Of a stretch of 64,000 nucleotides of DNA, positions 16,270 to 23,285 are shown piece by piece. Under the pieces are notes generated by a model. The model did not search any database and was not told the origin of the DNA. It worked only from the letters and a program-made list of their open reading frames with translations. The translations under genes and the position numbers were made by a program. Source of the DNA: Bacteroidales bacterium (GTDB lineage Bacteria > Bacteroidota > Bacteroidia > Bacteroidales > UBA932). Where the stretch lies: contig JAFUVU010000027.1 in NCBI GenBank assembly GCA_017477465.1, positions 1-64,000 on the forward strand. Reading direction: 5' to 3'. Each line of letters starts with the position of its first letter. Positions within the stretch are counted from its first letter, which is position 1.

Positions 16270-17184
16270 TTAATCTCTTCTGAGAGGGAGGGTGGAACAG
16301 CGCAGCAGACCGCCCATCTTGGATATTTCGCGGTACGGCACGGTTTCCACCGTCATTCCCCATTTTTCCCTTAAATGTTTGTTCAGGCGCGAGAAATGCT
16401 CCTCCGTTACCACGACGTTCTCGGAAATAGAGAAGATGTTGGAGTTCATGTAGTACATCTCTTCGGCCGTGATTTCGAAGACATTCTCCTTGCCGAACAT
16501 CTCCACCAGATGATCTGCGTCCCTGGGGTTCATGAAGCCTCTCTTGTAGATTATGGCTTTGTCTTTGCCGACCGGCATGAAGGTGCAGTCCAGGTGCAGG
16601 ATGCCCTGGTAGGGGTCCGTGTCGCTTTTCAGCAGATTCAGGGGGATAATTGTGCGATCCGGGAAAATCATCTTCAGATAATCCACGGCGAGGCGGTTGG
16701 TGCGGGCCGTCTTTACCTGCGAGTAATCCGGGAAGTCGTACTGGCCGAGGAAGATGATGTCGTTGTACAGAACCACATCGCCGCCTTCTACGTGGACCGA
16801 CTCCGGCAGGTTATAGATTTGCTTGTAATGAATTTGCCGATAGATGTCTTCGTAGGCGTCAATCTCTTCCTGCCTGTCCGGGATTATGTTGGAGACGATG
16901 ATTTTGTCGTCTATCACGAAGCCGACATCCCTCGAAAACACCTGATTGCAGCCGGGAACCGGACGGGGACGGTAGATATCGACATCGTACTTTCTTAGAA
17001 CCGCTTCGAAGGCGCCCATCTCGTGGATTATGTCTTCCTCTGTGGGATAAACGCCGTGCAGGACGCTTTCGTATGATTTGCTGTCGAAGGTTTGGTCTAG
17101 CGTAGGGGTTGGACCGGGAGAAGTAGGGAGCCCGAGGACTACTGCCCTAAGGCGTGAAGTTTCGGATTGAACGTGCAGATTCAT
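16270..17184 (-). CDS. Arginine deiminase-like amidinotransferase-fold enzyme
   Basis: The 304-residue protein has the guanidino-group modifying (amidinotransferase/deiminase) fold. Visible elements are SRDVGFVI, VEGGDVV near residue 143, HLDCTFMPV with its catalytic-site His, and the nucleophile C296 in GGLLRCSTLP near the end. It is much shorter than classical ArcA (~410 residues). As first gene of an operon with arcC and argF it is well placed to make citrulline from arginine, but this is inference from context; dimethylarginine or citrulline-related activities are alternatives. Confidence 0.82.
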   Translation of the reverse strand: MNLHVQSETSRLRAVVLGLPTSPGPTPTLDQTFDSKSYESVLHGVYPTEEDIIHEMGAFEAVLRKYDVDIYRPRPVPGCNQVFSRDVGFVIDDKIIVSNIIPDRQEEIDAYEDIYRQIHYKQIYNLPESVHVEGGDVVLYNDIIFLGQYDFPDYSQVKTARTNRLAVDYLKMIFPDRTIIPLNLLKSDTDPYQGILHLDCTFMPVGKDKAIIYKRGFMNPRDADHLVEMFGKENVFEITAEEMYYMNSNIFSISENVVVTEEHFSRLNKHLREKWGMTVETVPYREISKMGGLLRCSTLPLRRD

Positions 17185-17205
17185 AAGTATAGTTCTTTAC
17201 CGGCG

Positions 17206-17213
17206 TAAAGATA
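17206..17213 (-). promoter_or_regulatory. -7-like box for the arginine catabolic operon
   Basis: Minus strand TATCTTTA, one base from the consensus, 22 bases before the first gene. Confidence 0.45.
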
Positions 17214-17243
17214 CTAATTTTATACGAAACTGCATAATTATTC

Positions 17244-19127
17244 TTAAAGATTTTCCTGCAATTCCAGCCAGCGCATCTCTGCGGCGTCAAGTTCATCTTT
17301 CAGAGTACCGTATCGGGCCGATGCCTGCTGCAACTCGTCCATGCCAAGCATGCCGCTTGACAGTTTTGCTTCAAGATCGGCCTTTTCCGCTTCCAACTGA
17401 GGGAGTTTCTCTTCCAGCGACTTGAGTTCCTGCTGCTCCTTATAGCTTAGCTTGCGCTTTACAGATGCCCGGTCGGAGCCGGGCATGACGGCCTTCCCCA
17501 TTCCGTCATGGCCGACCTGATCGGCCATCTTCTTTGCCCCCTTGGCGTCATGGCCGACCTGATCGGCCATCTTTTTTGCCCCTTTGGCGTCATGGCCGAC
17601 CTGATCGGCCATCTTCTTCTGCTGCGCCTCGTAATCCTTGATGAATGTGCGGTACTCTGTATAATTGCCGACAAAGTCTTTCACTACTCCGTCCCCGCAG
17701 AAGACAAACAGATGATCGACCAGTCTGTCAAGGAAATGGCGGTCGTGCGATACTATGACCAGCGAGCCTTTATACTCCTGCAGATATTCTTCCAGGATTT
17801 CCAGGGTGACTATGTCCAGGTCGTTTGTCGGCTCGTCAAGTACCAGGAAATTAGGCTGTTGCAGAAGGATGGTAAGAAGGTACAGCCTTCTCCTTTCTCC
17901 TCCCGACAGGCGCTCCACAGGGTTCTGAAGCATGTCGTGAGTGAAGAGGAAGCGGCTCAGAAGATGCGTATCGTTTACCGTTTCCAGCACAGTCTGTCCG
18001 GGCTTGAACTGCATGCCCGACTGGTGGTAATAGCCGATTTTCAGGGAATCCCCCAGGTCTATCACACCCTCCAGGCGGCCGCCCATTTCCGGTTTCCACT
18101 GCCCTGTAATAAGGTTTAGGAAGGTTGTTTTGCCTGCAGCATTGCGGCCTACGATTCCAACTTTTTCATAACGCTGGAAGTTGTAGCTGAAATGGTTCAG
18201 GTAGCACTTCCCTTCCCAGAAGAAACTTACGTCCTTGCAGTTGATTACCTTATTTCCAAGATAGGTATTTTTAATCTGCGTCTCCGACAGGTCCACTTTC
18301 TTTTGGATGTAGCTGTCATCGGCCCTTTCCTTTATGTCCCAGAAAGCCTGCTTACGGTATTTTGCCTTGCCCGTGCGGGCGCATGGGCTTGCGTGCATCC
18401 ATTCCAGCTCCCTTCTGTAGATATTGCGGACACGCTCCGTCTCGGCATTGTAATTATCAATCCTTTCCTGTCGTTTTTCCAGGAAATTCATGTAGTCGCC
18501 CTTGTAGATATAGATGCCGCCCCTGTCCATTTCCATGACCGTATTGCATACGCGGTCCAGGAAATAACGGTCGTGAGTTACCATGAAAAGAGTGCATCGG
18601 CTATGCTTCAGATGCGATTCCAGAAACTCGATGGCGTCTATGTCCAGGTGGTTGGTGGGCTCGTCCATTATGTAGAAATCGGCCTCCGAAGCCAGCATCC
18701 TGGTAAGGGCGACGCGCTTGACTTCGCCGCCTGAAAGGTCTCGCATCGGCTTATCCGGATTATCTAGGCCGAACTGAGTAAGAAGCTGATTTACACGCAG
18801 TTCATACTTCCATAGCTGGTCCGTTTCCAGATGGTCGGTCCACTGATGCGAATCGTCCATAATCTGGTCAAAAATGCTCCGGTCCGGATTGTACTTATAC
18901 TCCTGCTCCAGAAAAGCGATTCGTATATCCTTCAGGAACAGCACCTTTCCGCCGCTGTCCGAAGAGTCCTTCCCCGCCAGGATCCTTAGCAGTGAAGTCT
19001 TGCCGGTTCCGTTTGGCGCTATGAGAGCCACCTTGTCCCCCTCATTGATGTTGAAATCAATGTTCTGGAACAAGACCTTAGGGCCATAGCTCTTGGAAAT
19101 ATTCTCAATCTGCAGATAACTTGGCAT
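17244..19127 (-). CDS. ABC-F family ATPase (Uup-like) with internal palindromic repeats
   Basis: The 627-residue protein has two ABC ATPase domains and no membrane segment. Walker A motifs are APNGTGKT (about residue 37) and GRNAAGKT; signatures are DLSGGEVKR and RLSGGERRR; both Walker B regions read DEPTN. A C-terminal charged coiled-coil tail follows, as in Uup-type ABC-F proteins, which act on ribosomes or DNA structures. Between the second ATPase and the tail lie three copies of a 14-residue unit KKMADQVGHDAKGA. The start at 19127 is chosen because a -7 box (19136-19143) covers the earlier ATG. Confidence 0.92.
   Translation of the reverse strand: MPSYLQIENISKSYGPKVLFQNIDFNINEGDKVALIAPNGTGKTSLLRILAGKDSSDSGGKVLFLKDIRIAFLEQEYKYNPDRSIFDQIMDDSHQWTDHLETDQLWKYELRVNQLLTQFGLDNPDKPMRDLSGGEVKRVALTRMLASEADFYIMDEPTNHLDIDAIEFLESHLKHSRCTLFMVTHDRYFLDRVCNTVMEMDRGGIYIYKGDYMNFLEKRQERIDNYNAETERVRNIYRRELEWMHASPCARTGKAKYRKQAFWDIKERADDSYIQKKVDLSETQIKNTYLGNKVINCKDVSFFWEGKCYLNHFSYNFQRYEKVGIVGRNAAGKTTFLNLITGQWKPEMGGRLEGVIDLGDSLKIGYYHQSGMQFKPGQTVLETVNDTHLLSRFLFTHDMLQNPVERLSGGERRRLYLLTILLQQPNFLVLDEPTNDLDIVTLEILEEYLQEYKGSLVIVSHDRHFLDRLVDHLFVFCGDGVVKDFVGNYTEYRTFIKDYEAQQKKMADQVGHDAKGAKKMADQVGHDAKGAKKMADQVGHDGMGKAVMPGSDRASVKRKLSYKEQQELKSLEEKLPQLEAEKADLEAKLSSGMLGMDELQQASARYGTLKDELDAAEMRWLELQENL
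17465..17486. repeat. REP-like palindrome inside the ABC-F gene
   Basis: ATGCCCGG and CCGGGCAT pair around six bases. It lies in frame in the ABC-F gene, directly before the triplicated palindrome. Confidence 0.7.
17508..17612. repeat. Three in-frame copies of a 21-bp palindrome, 42-bp period
   Basis: ATGGCCGA-CCTGA-TCGGCCAT occurs exactly at 17508-17528, 17550-17570 and 17592-17612. The 42-bp period keeps the frame, adding 14 residues per copy to the ABC-F linker. The 8-bp arms are perfect. The form is that of REP palindromes that have entered or expanded within coding sequence. Confidence 0.9.
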
Positions 19128-19135
19128 AACAAGCA

Positions 19136-19143
19136 CAAAGGTA
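19136..19143 (-). promoter_or_regulatory. -7 box for the ABC-F gene
   Basis: Minus strand TACCTTTG, 8 bases before the chosen ATG, implying a very short or absent leader. Confidence 0.6.
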
Positions 19144-19229
19144 CAACATTTTTTCCGTTTCCCCGGGCCCGCTCCCCGCCATTTCGCCCTTCAGTCACCG
19201 AGCCCGTCAAACGGCCGTTGGTACAGCAT

Positions 19230-19389
19230 TGTCATTTCGGCCGAAGCGCAGCGAGGCTTCTCAGGTGCGGTTTTGCCGTTTTTCGCACCCGAGTGGCGCC
19301 CTCAACCCCCTCCGAGGTGCGCTTTCGCCCTTTTCCGCACCTGAGCGGCGCCTTCACCCCCCCCGCAAATCCAACGCGCACTGGTGCGC
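19230..19389. repeat. REP hairpin cluster 1 (between ABC-F and RAYT genes)
   Basis: This gene-free stretch holds two hairpins of one family: 19264-19289 (GGTGCG/CGCACC) and 19315-19342 (AGGTGCG/CGCACCT), each with a 14-base loop. A further GCGCAC-TG-GTGCGC palindrome is at 19376-19389. It begins with GTCATTTCGGCCGAAGCGC at 19231, which is repeated in altered form in cluster 2. The units are reverse-complementary to those at 22028-22157, so the two clusters flank the RAYT and mnmA in opposite orientation. Short open frames across it are repeat-encoded and not genes. Confidence 0.88.
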
Positions 19390-19463
19390 AGGCCTTTCCA
19401 CTACCCGTTTCCGACAATTCCCTTCGAAGCCCCCGCCCAATCAGTCTCGCTTGTGAATGCAAT

Positions 19464-20399
19464 TCATTTTGCTGATAGAGGAAACATCTGGTTGGTTATT
19501 GAGAGCGATAAGGCGCAGAGTCTGGATATCTGTTTATTGCTCGCTGCGTACTTCTTTTTTATATATACCGCCAGCTCTTTTTTCTGGTAGTCGCTCAAGT
19601 TTTGCGGTGAATCAGAACGGTATTTATCGTGGCATAGCTGCCTGGTCCGGACGAAGAGCTCGTCATCTGACAAATGCGGATCTTCCTTGTAGGAGATAGC
19701 CAGTTCTGTCTGTGCTTCTATGTTTTTCAAGGCACAGAATAAAAAATCCCTTGCGTTTCCAAAGAGTTTTTCCACCAATGCGACATTCACAAACGACCTG
19801 GGAAGCACCTGATCGGCCTTGAACCTGAAGTGATCCGGGACATCGGCCTTGCTCATTTTGAAAAGTCTGCGTTTGTCTCTGTATGAAAGCACTTGAGATC
19901 CAATACTTTCGGCCTCTTCAAGCATCTTGTTGAAATAAAGATATCCGCTACACCAGGGAAATGCAAACAGATGTACTGAATTACTTACTACAAATGGATT
20001 CCTGATTACATAGACAACCTCACTGATGAACTGTTGGAGTGAAGTTATCGCCGTAAAGCCGCATTTGATCGAGGCCAGCTCTTTATTCTTATTAATGGCC
20101 GAAAAATAACGCACAGACTTTTTATACCAGTTATCATACAACTGCTTGGCTTTTTCTAAAGAACCTCTGATGATCAGATGAAGGTGATTTGTCATGACGG
20201 CGAAGGCCAGTATTTCCACCTCGCTTTCCCACGCAGCCAGAGCTAATATGTTTAGAATGTAAATCCGGTCTCCATCGTTTTCGACAAGCAGGGACGTTTC
20301 AAGCGGTGATGTATAAAGATGAGTAAAAGGGGCGGTGCTGTCGAACAGGCGGGAACGTTCCTGCCAACTGCTGCCAAAATTCGAGTAGTTGTTTTCCAT
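19464..20399 (-). CDS. REP-associated tyrosine transposase (RAYT, Y1_Tnp)
   Basis: The 311-residue protein has the IS200-like Y1 nuclease fold. The HUH-type metal motif is NHLHLII (H72, H74) and the likely nucleophilic tyrosine is Y130 in EVVYVIRNPF. A C-terminal helical segment (about 270-305) with ISRLCALSLSITNQM could be a helix-turn-helix. RAYTs are domesticated single-copy relatives of IS200 transposases that act on REP hairpins. REP clusters of one family lie on both sides, which fits. The frame is intact and it has a complete promoter at 20413-20443. Confidence 0.85.
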   Translation of the reverse strand: MENNYSNFGSSWQERSRLFDSTAPFTHLYTSPLETSLLVENDGDRIYILNILALAAWESEVEILAFAVMTNHLHLIIRGSLEKAKQLYDNWYKKSVRYFSAINKNKELASIKCGFTAITSLQQFISEVVYVIRNPFVVSNSVHLFAFPWCSGYLYFNKMLEEAESIGSQVLSYRDKRRLFKMSKADVPDHFRFKADQVLPRSFVNVALVEKLFGNARDFLFCALKNIEAQTELAISYKEDPHLSDDELFVRTRQLCHDKYRSDSPQNLSDYQKKELAVYIKKKYAASNKQISRLCALSLSITNQMFPLSAK

Positions 20400-20412
20400 T
20401 GCTTTTTTTGAG

Positions 20413-20443
20413 CAAACATACTCGCCATTTTTCAGAAAACAAA
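20413..20443 (-). promoter_or_regulatory. Promoter of the RAYT gene
   Basis: On the minus strand a -33 TTTG (20440-20443) is followed after 19 bases by a -7 TATGTTTG (20413-20420), 13 bases before the start codon. Confidence 0.7.
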
Positions 20444-20470
20444 CAGAACTGAGCCCTCAGGCTTCATTTT

Positions 20471-20520
20471 TATATGTTTTGCATACAAATTATATGTTTT
20501 GACCGAAGAATCGGTCAAAA
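20471..20520. repeat. Direct repeat and 10-bp palindrome between RAYT and mnmA
   Basis: TATATGTTTTG occurs at 20471 and 20491, 20 bases apart. It runs into TTTTGACCGA-AGAA-TCGGTCAAAA (20497-20520), a perfect 10-bp stem with a four-base loop. No T-run follows the stem on either strand. It may be an operator for the RAYT gene or a weak end signal for mnmA. Confidence 0.6.
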
Positions 20521-20550
20521 AAATTGTCATCCGTCAAATGTTTTGAATGA

Positions 20551-21981
20551 TCAGATTACTCCGCTGCCGAGCATTTCGTCGTTGTCGTACCAAACGGCAA
20601 ACTGACCGGGAGACATTCCGCGCTGAGGTTCGTCGAAGATGATGTATAAGCCGCTTTCGCGCATCAGAAGCGTTGCGCTTTGAAGAGGCTGGCGATAGCG
20701 GATGCGGACGCGGTAGCGGCGTATTTCTCCTTGGGACATGCGCAAATCGGGACGGATCCAATGTATTTCGTCGGGCCTTATGCAAAGGCAGAAGCGACTG
20801 AGTCCCTTATGGTTATGTCCTTCGCCTACGTAAATGCGGTTAGCCTCGATATCGGTTGCTATTACGAACACCGGCTGCTCGTGCCCGCCTATACCCAATC
20901 CTTTCCTCTGGCCAATAGTGTAGAACTGCGCACCCTCATGCCTTCCTACGATGCGTCCGCAGTGATTGTCTTTGTAACGGGTTTTCTTGACATGGTGCTT
21001 GCCGCTGCGGTATGTTTCCGTCTGGAATTCTATTGTATAGCTTATCGGCCTGGATAATTTCTGAAGGGCCTCATCCGATATGGCTTCCAGTTTATCAAGA
21101 CTGAATGGACTGTCCCCCAAGGGTTTACCGTCGGAAGTGAGAACTTTTTCTTCCGGTGCATACCTTACGGTGCGTTCCAACTGCTCACCTTCTTTCAGCA
21201 GGCTTGTCAAAGTGTCCTGCTGCCACTGATACAGGCTGTCCGAAGCGTAATAGGCATCGAAAACTTCAACGATATCGCCTTCCACCGAGGTCAATTTCTG
21301 CTTGAGGAAGGTTGGCAGATCCACTTTTCCGACAAAGCATATACCCTGCGAATCCTTCTTTTCGGCCGATGGGAGGTCCGCCTCCTTGGCGATACGCCTA
21401 ACCTCAGGCTTAACGATATCGCCTATCGGGAACATGGCTTTGCGAAGTTGCGTCTGGGTGAGTTGGCACAGGAAGTAGGTCTGGTCTTTATTCGGGTCCG
21501 AGCCTTCGAGAATACGGAAAAGCGGTTCTCCGCAGGCGTCCAGGGCCTGTTTTCCGTCCTCTGTCAAGACTGGTTCCTTGCGGCAGTAATGGCCGGTCGC
21601 TACATAATCGGCCCCATATTTTTGCGCCACTTCGAGGAAAGCGTCGAACTTGATTTCGCGGTTGCACAGGACGTCAGGGTTAGGAGTGCGCCCTTTGGCA
21701 TACTCGTCGAACATGTAATCGACCACTCGCTGCCGATATTGAGCTGAAAGATCGACAAAGTAAAACGGTATGCCGATTTTCCTCGCCACCAATTCCGCCA
21801 CGAAGCGGTCTTCTTCCCACTCGCAGTCGCCATGCAGAGTGCTGTCTGCGTCGTGCCAGTTCTGCATGAACATGGCAAACACGTCATACCCTTGCTGCTT
21901 AAGCAAATAAGCGGCCACCGACGAGTCCACCCCGCCGGAAAGGCCCACACATACCTTGATTTTACTATTATCTACTTCCAT
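20551..21981 (-). CDS. mnmA: tRNA-specific 2-thiouridylase MnmA with a ~100-residue insert
   Basis: MnmA thiolates U34 of tRNAs for Lys, Glu and Gln. The P-loop SGGVDSS is at residues 15-20, catalytic cysteines are C106 (NPDVLCNREIKFD) and C215 (SQGICFVG), and FYTIGQRKGLGIGG is near residue 353. The 476-residue length exceeds the usual ~360-380 because of an insertion at about 239-343, between FLKQKL and the GRHEG segment. I start at the ATG at 21981. The frame stays open to 22230 through REP cluster 2, but that part is repeat-encoded and lies upstream of the -7 box. Confidence 0.92.
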   Translation of the reverse strand: MEVDNSKIKVCVGLSGGVDSSVAAYLLKQQGYDVFAMFMQNWHDADSTLHGDCEWEEDRFVAELVARKIGIPFYFVDLSAQYRQRVVDYMFDEYAKGRTPNPDVLCNREIKFDAFLEVAQKYGADYVATGHYCRKEPVLTEDGKQALDACGEPLFRILEGSDPNKDQTYFLCQLTQTQLRKAMFPIGDIVKPEVRRIAKEADLPSAEKKDSQGICFVGKVDLPTFLKQKLTSVEGDIVEVFDAYYASDSLYQWQQDTLTSLLKEGEQLERTVRYAPEEKVLTSDGKPLGDSPFSLDKLEAISDEALQKLSRPISYTIEFQTETYRSGKHHVKKTRYKDNHCGRIVGRHEGAQFYTIGQRKGLGIGGHEQPVFVIATDIEANRIYVGEGHNHKGLSRFCLCIRPDEIHWIRPDLRMSQGEIRRYRVRIRYRQPLQSATLLMRESGLYIIFDEPQRGMSPGQFAVWYDNDEMLGSGVI

Positions 21982-21989
21982 TTCGACTG

Positions 21990-21997
21990 CAAAATTA
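21990..21997 (-). promoter_or_regulatory. -7 box for mnmA
   Basis: Minus strand TAATTTTG followed by C, 8 bases before the ATG at 21981. It supports the short start and excludes the repeat-encoded extension. Confidence 0.6.
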
Positions 21998-22027
21998 ATC
22001 ATTTTCGCCGACACTGCCCACCCCCAA

Positions 22028-22228
22028 GTGCGGAAAACGGCAAAAGCGCACCTGGTGGCGTGGGCAAGTGGCGTCTCAGGTGCAGAAAGTGGCAAAAGCG
22101 CACCTCGGAGGGGGTTGAGGGTGGCGCTCAGGTGCGGAAATGAGCGAAAGCGCACCTCGGAGGGGAGATTTCTCCACTTCGCTGCGCTCCGGTCGAAATG
22201 ACATATAGAAGGGGCTGGTCGAAATGAC
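22028..22228. repeat. REP hairpin cluster 2 (between mnmA and lplA)
   Basis: Three hairpins of the family seen at 19264-19342: 22028-22051, 22078-22105 (one mismatch) and 22130-22157, all with AGGTGCG-type stems and 14-base loops of the form GAAAnnnGnnAAAG. The stretch 22170-22228 holds two reverse copies of GTCATTTCGACC, one followed by GGAGCGCAGCGAAG on the minus strand, matching the edge of cluster 1. The rest up to 22300 is G-rich and shows no gene. Confidence 0.88.
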
Positions 22229-22300
22229 ATGGAGGAGGGGCGGGACGAAATGAGGGGGATTTTGGAAATGATGGGGATTGTGCGTAACTTGCGCTGAGAT

Positions 22301-23239
22301 ATGAACTACGTCTTGAATCCTTGTCTGGATGCGCAGTGGAACATGGCGCATGACGAATTCCTGCTGGAAGGGCTCTCCGGCAAGGTTTTCTGCCTGTGGC
22401 AAAATGCGCCGTCGGTGATTATCGGCCTTAACCAGAGCGCATACGCCGAGGTCAATCTCCCCTACCTCAGAGAGAATGGCATTGCCATCGCACGGCGGGT
22501 GACTGGCGGCGGCGCCGTTTATCACGACCTCGGGAACCTCAACTACAGCATCGCCGGTCCAATAAACGAGATGCACGATGCCCTTGACATAGTTCCAAAG
22601 GCCCTCCTCCAACTTGGGGCCGATGTCCAGCGCACAGGCCGCAACGACCTCACCATCGGCGGCCGAAAATGCTCCGGCTACGCCAAGCGCCTTTCCGGAA
22701 ACCGCATCATGATTCATGGCACGCTGATGTGGGATGTTAATCTGGATATCCTTACAGAAGCACTCGCCGTGCCCGGAAGCAAACTCTCATCGGCCGGGAT
22801 ATCATCGGTCCACAGCCGCGTTGCCAACCTTCGCGAGTATCTTCCACAGTTCCCTGATATCCAGGCGTTTAAGACCGCTCTTCACCAAATCCTCGCAGGA
22901 GAAGATTCGGAGATAAAACTCACGGCGGAACAGCTGTCCGGCATTGACGCCGAGGCCGACAAAAAATTCCGCAGCTGGGAGTGGATATACGGCCACTCCC
23001 CGGAAAGCAGTTTCCAAAGCAGCCGTAAATTCCCCTGCGGAACGATCGAGGCCAGATACAGCCTCAAACATGGTGTGCTTCAGTCGCTTAGCTTCAGCGG
23101 CGATTTCATCGGCAACCTCCCTGCCGATGAACTTGCCCAAAAACTAATCGGCCTCCGCCCCGAGGATATTTCCGAGGTGAATGTCAGCGACTATTTCGAC
23201 GGACTTTCCTCCGCAGAACTTGCGAAACTGTTTCTTTAG
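22301..23239 (+). CDS. lplA: Lipoate-protein ligase A
   Basis: LplA activates lipoate with ATP and attaches it to E2 or GcvH proteins. The 312-residue protein has the biotin/lipoate ligase fold with RRVTGGGAVYHDLGNLNYS near residue 71 and the nucleotide-site GRNDLTIGGRKCSGYA, containing the lysine expected for the adenylate, then a C-terminal accessory domain. It stands alone, downstream of REP cluster 2. The dihydrolipoyl dehydrogenase at 53508-54848 would use the cofactor it installs. Confidence 0.93.
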   Translation: MNYVLNPCLDAQWNMAHDEFLLEGLSGKVFCLWQNAPSVIIGLNQSAYAEVNLPYLRENGIAIARRVTGGGAVYHDLGNLNYSIAGPINEMHDALDIVPKALLQLGADVQRTGRNDLTIGGRKCSGYAKRLSGNRIMIHGTLMWDVNLDILTEALAVPGSKLSSAGISSVHSRVANLREYLPQFPDIQAFKTALHQILAGEDSEIKLTAEQLSGIDAEADKKFRSWEWIYGHSPESSFQSSRKFPCGTIEARYSLKHGVLQSLSFSGDFIGNLPADELAQKLIGLRPEDISEVNVSDYFDGLSSAELAKLFL

Positions 23240-23285
23240 CTCCTGTCGCTTATATTCCAGGTATAAAGCAACTTGTTTTCAAACT

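Noticed and set aside
17508-17612. CRISPR array
   Set aside because: Three evenly spaced repeats, but the spacers are near-identical and the whole is in frame within an ABC-F gene; no cas genes are present.
19218-19475. Short plus-strand open frames between the ABC-F and RAYT genes
   Set aside because: They are encoded by REP-type repeats and have no conserved protein features.
20497-20520. Intrinsic terminator of mnmA
   Set aside because: The stem is perfect but no T-run follows it on the minus strand; the Ts precede the stem.
21982-22230. N-terminal extension of mnmA through the REP cluster
   Set aside because: The extension is translated repeat sequence (HFDRSAAKWRNLPSEV type) and lies upstream of the mnmA -7 box.
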